64,000 nt of DNA from Neostapfia colusana (Eukaryota; Streptophyta; Magnoliopsida; Poales; Poaceae): contig JASWHV010000011.1 of NCBI GenBank assembly GCA_030760725.1, forward strand, positions 12,487,501-12,551,500, given 5' to 3'. The position numbers and the translations under genes were made by a program. Numbering within the stretch: position 1 is the stretch's first letter; each line of letters opens with the position of its first letter. Shown here in pieces: positions 55,660-64,000 of this stretch. The notes under the pieces were generated by a model that worked only from the letters and a program-made list of their open reading frames with translations, was not told the origin of the DNA and made no database searches.

Positions 55660-57371
55660 TGAGAGGGACCGCGCCACCCGATCAATCACGGGGATGTGCC
55701 ACTGGCCCAGGCATTGCATTGGGTGGTGCCGTGTTGTGCGGCACCCAAAAGCACACGTACAAGGAACAATATATTACATAATACTATAGTGGAAGCTTAC
55801 AAGTTTTTCTTTGCAAATAGTTTACATCAAGTAGCAACAGCAGAGTCTGTAAACGGCTCACGTCGAATAACTAAAGAGCACTCGAGAAGAGGTCCAGCCC
55901 GTGGACTCCTCTCGCTAGCAACACGAAGACAACAGCAGCGGCTGGGTTCTCCATGTGTTAAACGACTCGGAAGTCTCCGAGTCTCACCGGACAACCTTCT
56001 TCTTAGCATCGATGTTAACCTGCAAAACCACTCATATAGTAAGCGTGAGCACATAGGCTCAGCAAGACTGATCCGTCTCTCCTAAACAAGAAACTCTACA
56101 TGCACAACGGATTGAAATAGGGTAGCTGAATTTGCATAAAGGACTTGCCTAATGTTGATCCTTAACTTTCAGAATTTTAAGCCGCATTGTAAAGACTTTG
56201 AGCTGATCAGCATCACAACTCCACAATCAAACAAGAAACGCTTTGTTGCGATGCTTCTTGCACAAAGTGAAGTAAAGTTTAATGAGCACTATATCTAATG
56301 CAAGCATGGTTCCAATACAACTTAAATCACAGCCTTATCAAGTTCAAAAGAAACCATTCAGTTGTTACTACGTCAAGACGCAGTGGACAAGTATGCTCAT
56401 ATGACCGTGAGCGACGGTGATTCGAATCAGTACACGCCCGGACTACACGACACGTACACCCGTAATCCGAGTTGCCGGCAGCAACCTGGAATGGCGTTGT
56501 ACGCGGCCAACTTTCCCAAAATCTTCCACACAGGATGCGGTCTAACTGCCCCAAGTACGCAAGCTCCCTGTAGGTACATACCTGCAGTGATATTTTCTTG
56601 AGCGAGTTACCTCCTGCTACCCTGACACTGAAAGCCTAAGACAGTTAGAAAAGTTCCAATGTGGATCTTCCGAGGTACATCGATTTCCTGGGTCCCATAT
56701 AGCCAGTATCCGCCCGGTACACAACTAAAACTTGTCCAACACGGCCAAGCACGGACGGGCCTTAACCGACACAGGCAGGGCTATGCATGCATGGTCCACA
56801 GCCTGCTGCATCTAAACCTCCCTGCGCGGTCTCCACTTCTTAAGTGTGAACTTTTCTCATTGTTTCTATTCTTGACCCACTCCGAATAAACAAGCCCTAA
56901 ACTCGTGAGTAGATTCCAACTACTCGACTTCTACCGGACCTTTCCTACTAACATTTAGCGTAGCCAAATCCATTCGAGGAGGTGCTATTCTACCCTTTCT
57001 CTCTTAGGACATTTCTGGTCATGCAGTTGGGTTTTCATTATAAACTAGACTTAATGCAATCAAACAATTCAAAGCTATGATCTCTAGAAATGGAAATACT
57101 TTATAAAACTGTTCAAATGCAAACCGGGGCTTGCCTGTTTTGCAGGTGACTAATATAAATAGTTAGTGAAGATCACTTGAGGCTTGATCACTCGCTCTCC
57201 TCCCTCCTTGATCTTCACTTCAATTCCTTCACACGTTCTCACGTAGATGCTACACGATATGAATATGCATATGTATTTCATTGTAAAGCTTTTGCTAATA
57301 AGCTCTAATGACAAGTTTAAAAACTGGAACTCTGTTTAGGAATTTAAAATGACACTGGTGCTAGTGGTTTG
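55660..57371 (-). repeat. A-type LTR fragment K, reverse orientation
   Basis: On the minus strand it holds the end region (GGTGCCGCACAACACGG-like, 55720-55745), the divergent conserved block with a slightly changed hairpin (56906-56926) and GGGCTTGCC near 57128. It is closest in layout to the LTR at 21724. Element F starts at 57372 inside it. The exact left limit against the Sirevirus gag is uncertain by about 15 bases. Confidence 0.75.
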
Positions 57372-60300
57372 TGTAAAAGCCCAAGAAAGGGACTTGCAAA
57401 AATTGTTCATCACCTCACAGCACCACAGCTCAGCTTGTGGATATCATGTGAACACTTGTGAAGAGCAAGTAACCACCATCAAAAGGATGATTAGAGGGGA
57501 AAGCCCTAACTTCCAAAAAGTGGGATTTCTACACATAAACATGAAAGGTTGAGCTCACCCCTAGACCCTAAATAGTCTTGGGAAGGCTCAGGCCAAATTT
57601 CATGCAAATCCAATGCTTTTTGAGGCACTTTTGGAGACATTTGTGAAATGGGCCAATTTGAATGCAAATTCAAATTGCAGCAACTTTCATCACTTGAATT
57701 CAAAAGTTGACTTCATATTCAAACTCAGCACATTTTGCTGAGTTAGTCCACCAATTTTCATCCCCATTGGAGCTCATCTTTTCGGGAGCCAAATTTGCAT
57801 TAATTCAAAACTGAATTTGAATTTCAGTTCACATGTGTAGCAAATTTAGCCAAACCAGTTTCAAATTAAGGAAAGCAAATTCAAACCATGACTTTGGGGC
57901 CAAGTCTTTCATTCAATTGTGAGTAGCTGGAATCTTTTCAGTGAAAACAGAAATGAAAATCAGAAAATAAATTAGAGGGGAGGGTCCCACTTGTCAGTAG
58001 CCTTCACACTGAAGCATTCTCTGTTGATCTTTTCTCACCCGGCCGAGAGCGCGCGCCAGCCCGCGACCGACGTCGGTGCCCGACCGCCTCGCCTTTGCCA
58101 CCTCCTGCTCGGTGGCTGAGTGCGCCGGGCGCAGCACTCAAGTAAACACCAGGCCACGTGATTCTTTCCTCATTCTCGTCGTTCTGCCCCGCACAAACCC
58201 TAGACGAAACACCTCACCGGCCGCTCTCCTTGGGTCCTCGATTCACCGCTGATCCAGGCATCCTTTCTACCAACGATCAACAGCAAAGAGACTCGCCGGA
58301 GGCTGCTCGAACTCACGGTGAAAACCCTACCCCCTTTCATGCCCCGTAGGGAGAGTATTTCCACGTTTAGTCGTTCGGTGTTCAAAGGACCGAAAGGTTA
58401 AAAACTCAGAAATTCGTAATGGGTAGTTCAACACAGAGGATTCCAAGCTACACATACGTTCTGCACTTGTTCACGGCCACCTAGGATAAAAAAACCAGCG
58501 AAAACCATGGACTAGGGTTGCTGTTCTTCGAAATTTCTCCGGTCACGGCCGTTTTAGCCCTAGGTCGACGGTGAGGTCATAGTTGCAGCCATTTTCACGG
58601 GAATCAGTGCTCATATCTTTGATCAGCAAGTCTCAGAGGAGCTCTCCGAGCAAACCGCGTCAAAAAAAGGTGCAGAGGACACCGAGTTCGACGTCGCCGA
58701 TGAGCTCCTGGACGCTGTCACCGTCGCGAGCACTATTCCTGCCGTCGCCGAGCTCCGGGGAGTGCACCACCATGTTTCCCAGGCAGAAATTTGCACAGGC
58801 GGCAAGTCTCGTCAAAGGTCGGGCAGCAGAACGCCCGGCGGCGAGCTCTCCGGCAAAGGCGGCGGCGGGGAGCCACGGGAGCGCGAGGTAGACGAAGCCC
58901 CGCGGGCCCCATGTGTCAGCCTCTGTTTAAACAGCGCTGGATCGGCTGTGGCACCCGGATCTCATGCTACTGCGTGGAGACTCTGCTGACCCCCATGTGG
59001 TTTGGCTGCGGTGCTGACACGTAGCCCGGGGACCCCACCAGCCGGTTTAAACTTTATTTGAATTTGCAGATTTGGTTCAAACTTCAAATGCACATAACTT
59101 CTGCTAGGAAGCTCTAAATTCAGTGAACCAAATTTTTCTGAACTCAGAATTTTGAGTACTTTCCAGCAACACAAGTTTCAGCTCATTAAACTTAATAGTT
59201 TTCCAGGATTAATTCCCTAAATTTAAACTGTTACAAATTTTATCTGGAGAATTGCTTTATGAAAAATTCTGAAATTTGGCTAGGAGGTTCATTGGAAAAT
59301 CCTTGAGTCACAGAAAAATTTTCAGAACCATCCAAGTTCATTTAGTCCCCCTAATGGTGTAATTAAGTGAACTAACCTGAAAAAATAGAAAAATGTACAG
59401 AAACATTTTTCAGATTTTCTCAAATCTTGTTTAGGGCATAACTCCCTCTAGAATTCTTCAAATGACATGAAACCAATTCCAGTAGAATCATCTCAAATTC
59501 TAGCTTCCAGAATGTAATGGTTGGAGCCATGAAAACCCCTGGAATTCCTTAGAGGCTCCAATACTGACCAAATAGGCTTTTAGTTGTACAAAGCTCAAAT
59601 GAACTTTGTTTCAAATGAAATTTGGTCAAGACTCTGGTTAGGACCCTACCGAGCCAGCATAAAAATTTCAGAATGAAAGGGGAGGGCTAGATAGAGTTAT
59701 AGTAATTACTTATTCAGTTCTAAACAGTGCATTTGAATTGACATATAGTATCTTGTTGACGTGTAGTCGCTGAAGGCGAGGACACCCCGGAAGTACTAGA
59801 CTTTCTTCTTCTGTACGAAGCCCTAACAACTGACCAGCAGCAACAAGGCAAGCTCACATTAACCCATTTTTCAAAGTTTTGCTTTGTTTACATACTATAT
59901 GAGGTATCTATATGTGCATTAGGTGTAGGATGGATGAGACCCCAAATGCATAACCAGATTTTCCTATAAGAGTGAGGGTAGTGTCTAAGTCCTTGATTAG
60001 ACAAGCTATGCTTAATGATTCATAGAACTTTGGTACAAGTCGAGTAGTTGGAATCTACTCGCGAGTTAGGCTTTGGGACACACGGGATTGATTCGAGTGA
60101 TGTGAGATCACATTAGTAATGAAAATGAGACTAGGCAGGGGCTAGGGCGCAGCAAGAAGAAGTCTTGTGTGCGCAGCCCTGTCCGTGTCGATTGAGGACC
60201 GATCCGTATGCGGCTCACGCTGATCAAGTTTGAACGTACCGAAGGCATATCGGATATATGGGCCCCAGTAAACCGATGTAACCTAAACCTCCGGGCGTCG

Positions 60301-61220
60301 AGGCATAACGCACCGATTTATAGGTGTAGGCTGAGGGCAGCAAGGTGAAAATCTGCTAACGGGCATAGAGAGATCCTCCGTGTAGGGAACCTCCTGCTCG
60401 TTCGGTGCGACCAGTTCGACGTTTGGGTTGTTGGGTGAAAGGTTGTCCCATACGACATCGAGTGAGCGGCTGTGCAGCTCCACGGGTGGGAGTACGTGAC
60501 GTGCTCTTCGGGTATCCCTGCAGGTGTATATCGAGTCAATTCACCGTCTCACGCCGTGAAGAGTACCACTTGGTCACAGAGTCGTGACGTAGGTTAATAT
60601 ATGAAATGTGATGATTCAATATTGCTGTGATGATATAATTGTATTGCTACATGTGTGCCACCAATTATTGCTTACTAAATTTCATATTCATGAACTGTTA
60701 ACTTGAGGCTAAAAGATGAACTAAGGATGAACTTGTAGGTGTGTCCATTTGCTGAAATTACCATCCCATGTTCGTGTAAACTGCATGTAGAGTTTCATGC
60801 CTAGGGGAGTCGGTTAAGTCTTGTTGAGCCATCGTGCTCACGGTTGCTGCTATAAGTGTTTTTCAGGTGAGGAGCATCCCACGGACTCGGGGTACGAGTC
60901 CACCGGCGAAGGTTTCCCTCCATCGGGGACCATGACTGAGTGGGAGCCGTACACAACATGCTGAGCTGAGGAGTGCAGCTAGTGTGGGTTGCCCTAGAGC
61001 TGGGAAACTGACTTTTGCTAGATAGACGGGCATGAGTTGTACAAATTTAGTTTCCATTATGTAATATAAACACTAGTTTCTAACTGGAGTATTGTACGAC
61101 TTTGTACATTTCAGTTGGTTTTGTATGTAACACAATGTGTCCTTATGATGTGTGCTGTCAGGTGTCGCATCGTGCGGCACCGCCCTCTGTGATCCTGGAT
61201 GAGCGGATTCCGGTCCGCCA
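57372..61220 (+). repeat. 5' LTR of element F (3849 bp)
   Basis: It starts TGTAAAAGCCC and ends CCGCCA like the LTR of element A (3866 bp), and aligns to it along the whole length with clear divergence, more in the GC-rich block (about 58030-59040). It includes the conserved hairpin at 60041-60061 and the second hairpin at about 60145-60175. Open frames in the GC-rich block (58583-58891 and its antisense) carry no known domain. Confidence 0.9.
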
Positions 61221-61225
61221 AAGGC

Positions 61226-61237
61226 TGGTATCAGAGC
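61226..61237 (+). promoter_or_regulatory. Primer binding site of element F
   Basis: TGGTATCAGAGC, the initiator-Met tRNA complement, lies five bases after the LTR end. It proves that 57372-61220 is a 5' LTR and that the element runs on the + strand. Confidence 0.92.
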
Positions 61238-61355
61238 TGCATTGGGGATAGCACATTAATAAAGGACTGTATTACGGGAAAACATAGGTTTACGGTGAGG
61301 ATTCGGTAGTTGCCCAAGTAAGGACTATATTACATAGTTACTAAAAGTGACAAGA
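61238..61355 (+). other. Leader of element F
   Basis: A short noncoding leader starts GCATTGGGGATAGCAC after the PBS, as in element G, and is cut by the LTR at 61356. Confidence 0.7.
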
Positions 61356-64000
61356 TGTCACACCCGGTTTCTCCGAAGAACAACCGAGTGAATATCACAT
61401 GTATGCCAGGATCATTTTCTCATACATGTGATGACAAATAGTGAAGCATCATTTATTACAAGGCAGGTGTCGAATATAAATAAGTCTTATATAGCATATG
61501 TCTCGATGGACGATAATAAGTTCATAACAAGTAAATAAAATAGCAGCGGAATATTATTCTTGTGGGCTCCGTTACAGGCGTTGCCCGGGGGACTCCATGA
61601 ACATAGAAACCTTCTTCGGGTCCAAAGTCTTGATCATTAAACACCACTTCATTATCTTGACCTGAGCAGCAATATAAACCAACAAATATGCAAGGTTGAG
61701 TACCGATGGTACTCAGCATGTGTGGGGAAGTTATGTCATGCATGGCTAGAGCAAGGAGAGGTCGAACTCATGGCTAAAGCACTACGCAATTAATACCTAT
61801 CACCTTAGCTTATTAAGCACCTACATTACTACACAAGTGAAATGGTCCCAATCTCCCATCCCATCATCATAATCAAATAACCATAACATCATTTTCAATG
61901 TTAAGCTCCCCGCTTAACATCCTTAACTTTCAAAACCATCACTCCTCTAATCATGGATAAGTCCAAGACGCTCTTGACCGTGAGCACGGCTGTCATGACA
62001 GTTTTGACTCCGCAGAGTTTGCACCACTGTACCCACATGTAGTGATTTCATCCTCCGTTGCCGGGTGGACTAAAAGAACCTCCATTATGCCAGTGGCCAT
62101 GAACCACATACACACTTCCCAGGTGTGTAGTCAGGAGATCACTACGAAGCCTTTGCAAAGGGATTCCCGACGAGCGTGGGCCCACTGAGGTTTCACCCCT
62201 AACAGCATACAAGAGGCTCCAACCCCGCTGCAGTGGCCCCCTCTTGAGCCTTGCGATTCATATGGTAGTCCAGCTGACACCTATTCCCCGCACCATCCAA
62301 CACACCCATACTACGCCGGGGATACACCTAATTAATTGGCCAAGCTGCCCCATCTCAGCATGTGGTTGGCACGGTAAAGCCAGGTTACATGCTCCATGAA
62401 CCGGTCCTTAGGATCCAGGCAAGTACTAAACACAAACCCGAGTCTCGTGCACCCAGCACCAACCAAAACATCCAACTTGCCTTGATCCCTACCTCTACAT
62501 AACTTATAATATCTCATTCAACAATAAGGTCAACAAGTTGATGATATCACATCCCACTTATCCCATTCTAAGCATGGCTAAGCATAAGTAATATGACATA
62601 ATAAAGCAAAATCCCATCCCAAGCTACAAGGAAAACAAGGTAATGCAATTCTAGGGAAACTTCCTAGCATGGGTTTCAAATTTCAATTGACAATGCAAAT
62701 AATTTCTATCTACACATCCTAGTATAGGAACAAAGTGGTCAAGGACACTTGCCTTCTTCCTGCTGCTCTGGGAATGGGTAGTCCTGATCTTGGAAAGGAA
62801 GAACTTGCTCTGGAGCAGGTTCTACATCATACCATCACACATAGCAAAAGAAAACAACAATCCATAAGACATAGTTCACACTTCCACTTCACACAAACCA
62901 CACATTCCCATTCATGAAAGCCATTCCCATGCCTATGTGTTGTGGTTACTCTATGTGTGTTGATTTTTGGGCTTACATGCACTTTTAAACATGTGCATAT
63001 GATTTCTACTTTTGTATTCATATTTATGTTGCATACTATATATGAGTTTCAAATTTAAATAAATTCCTTATATTCAATTGATACACCTTTTAGCTACCAA
63101 GTGTGCATGGAGGGTATTTTCCTACTCCAAATGTGTCTTCAGACCTTCTACCAACCCTAAACTGAATTCTTTGGATTTTGGAAACTTCATTTATCATTTT
63201 CTAGTTATTCATACCTAGCTTGCTATATTTTCAGATTTATTTCCTATGCCTAAATGTGAACTTTATTATGAAAATAGTAAGACACCTCATCTAAACAGAA
63301 TAGGTTTTTGGTCTAAAATATTAAATAATATATTTTTGAACTTCTCTTCTGATGTGAACTATTTTACATTTATTTTACTAATTTTCAGAATTATTCTCTA
63401 CTTAAAAATGTGTCCCTATAACTAATAAATGTGAATAATCAATTAGACAGATTCATTTCAGCCAAAATCTATTTTTATCTCACTCCAAAGTTTTCAAAGT
63501 ACTAGGAAAGTTTTTAATTTGAATTTACAATGTGTTTGTCCCATCTTTTAAATTTTAAATACTAAACACATATTCAAATTCCTAAATTTAATATCACATA
63601 GGGTTAAAAAGGTAAACTCACCACACTACAGGGTCTATTATATTATTTTAAGAATTTCCAGGGGTCTAACTACACATAACAGAGGGGTTTTCCTAATTTT
63701 TATTAAGTCCAGGGGCTAAAACTGATTTTTAAACGAATTTACATGATTTTCTGAAGTTCCAGGGGCTAGATCAGAAGTTTCTGGGGCTAGCTCATATTTT
63801 CCGAGAACCCCAGGGGGTAGCGCATAAGAATTCCGGCCTTTATAACGCGGGGCTGACATGGACCGTCCGATTTAAAACAAACGGCTGAGATTATAACGTC
63901 GAACCGGTATGCGGGGATTTAAATTCTACCGTGCGGTTTACAATAGACGGCGCACAAGCGGCCATGTCGCTCTGATCGAGCGCGGGCGGCGCTGCCTGGT
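61356..64000 (-). repeat. B-type LTR, third copy, runs off the window
   Basis: It starts TGTCACACC at 61356 and follows the B LTR base for base with more substitutions and small indels than the two B LTRs show between themselves. The stem-loop TGAGTACC/GGTACTCA is kept near 61696-61714. The preceding bases CAAGA should reappear after the element if it is a clean insertion. Because the left LTR of a minus-strand element is its 3' LTR, this is either that or a solo LTR. The last bases reach about position 2630 of the 3430-bp LTR, before its TATA box. Confidence 0.92.

Larger units (their letters stand above)
48032..55660 (-). mobile_element. Ty1/copia Sirevirus-type element, 5' end lost
   Basis: From left: a 1643-bp LTR, several polypurine tracts, a long 3' untranslated region, RNase H, RT, integrase, protease and gag, all minus strand. 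The PR-INT-RT-RH order is Ty1/copia. A gag with a long Cys-bearing coiled-coil region, repeated polypurine tracts and an LTR with a C-rich tract near its end fit the Sirevirus group (Opie, Ji and relatives), as I recall it. The 5' LTR, PBS and gag N-terminus are absent; at about 55660 it meets an A-type LTR. Confidence 0.87.
57372..61355 (+). mobile_element. Element F: A-family retrotransposon, 5' end only
   Basis: A complete 5' LTR (57372-61220) is followed by a PBS and 118 bases of leader, then a B-type LTR cuts in at 61356. The flanking bases before it are GTTTG; the partner is outside the window. LTR ends match those of element A, so the two are members of one family. No coding part is included. 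Confidence 0.9.

Noticed and set aside
1..64000. Host protein-coding genes, tRNA or rRNA genes
   Set aside because: All long frames with recognisable domains are transposon proteins; the remaining frames are shadows or GC-rich artefacts, and no tRNA or rRNA signature was seen by eye.

Overview
The window is intergenic plant DNA made almost entirely of transposable elements. I find no credible host gene, rRNA or tRNA. Nested LTR retrotransposons of the Ty3/gypsy chromovirus, Tat-like and Ty1/copia Sirevirus types, CACTA (En/Spm) DNA transposons and very long LTRs (3.4 to 3.9 kb) suggest a large-genome grass, possibly a panicoid. The species assignment is inference.

Layout. (1) 1-20020: chromovirus A (+). 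Its pol is split by a complete chromovirus B (2858-15534, minus) with two 3430-bp LTRs, a PBS, an extra ORF upstream of gag, and a gag-pol broken by one frameshift and one stop. A ends in a 3.87-kb 3' LTR. (2) 20021-23605: 5' leader, PBS and partial 5' LTR of an A-related minus-strand element G. (3) 23605-29210: a CACTA element, minus strand, with a tnp2 transposase and an eight-exon tnpA-like gene, and both ends lost. (4) 29211-36518: three fragments of A-type LTRs in +, -, + order. The last two share near-identical inverted arms of about 1.3 kb. (5) 36519-38648: the right end of a second CACTA element with minisatellites, GC-rich blocks and an array of hairpins. It sits in the reverse transcriptase of chromovirus H (38649-42060, +). 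(6) 42061-47126: left part of a Tat-like element on the minus strand: 3' LTR, a 109-bp tandem-repeat region rich in G-boxes, and an oppositely transcribed extra ORF with a Transposase_28-type domain and coiled coils. (7) 47127-48031: a fragment of a B-like LTR. (8) 48032-55660: a Sirevirus (minus) with 3' LTR, several polypurine tracts, pol and a truncated gag. (9) 55660-57371: a minus-strand A-type LTR fragment K, cut by element F (57372 onward, +; complete 5' LTR and PBS). F is itself cut at 61356 by a third B-type LTR that runs off the window.

Relative order of insertion, read from who interrupts whom: B into A, A into or against G, F into K, the 61356 copy into F, CACTA-2 into H, Tat into the H LTR, the 47127 LTR into Tat, and the Sirevirus into that LTR. 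B looks youngest among the complete elements because its two LTRs have equal length and differ at only about one or two sites per 100 bases by eye.

No element appears autonomous. Nonsense codons recur as TGA where relatives have an arginine CGA codon, which fits deamination of methylated CpG in silenced repeats. The strongest leads are the upstream ORF of B, the G-box repeat array upstream of the Tat extra ORF, a hairpin kept in all eight A-type LTR copies, the inverted LTR duplication, and the intact splicing phase of the tnpA-like gene.
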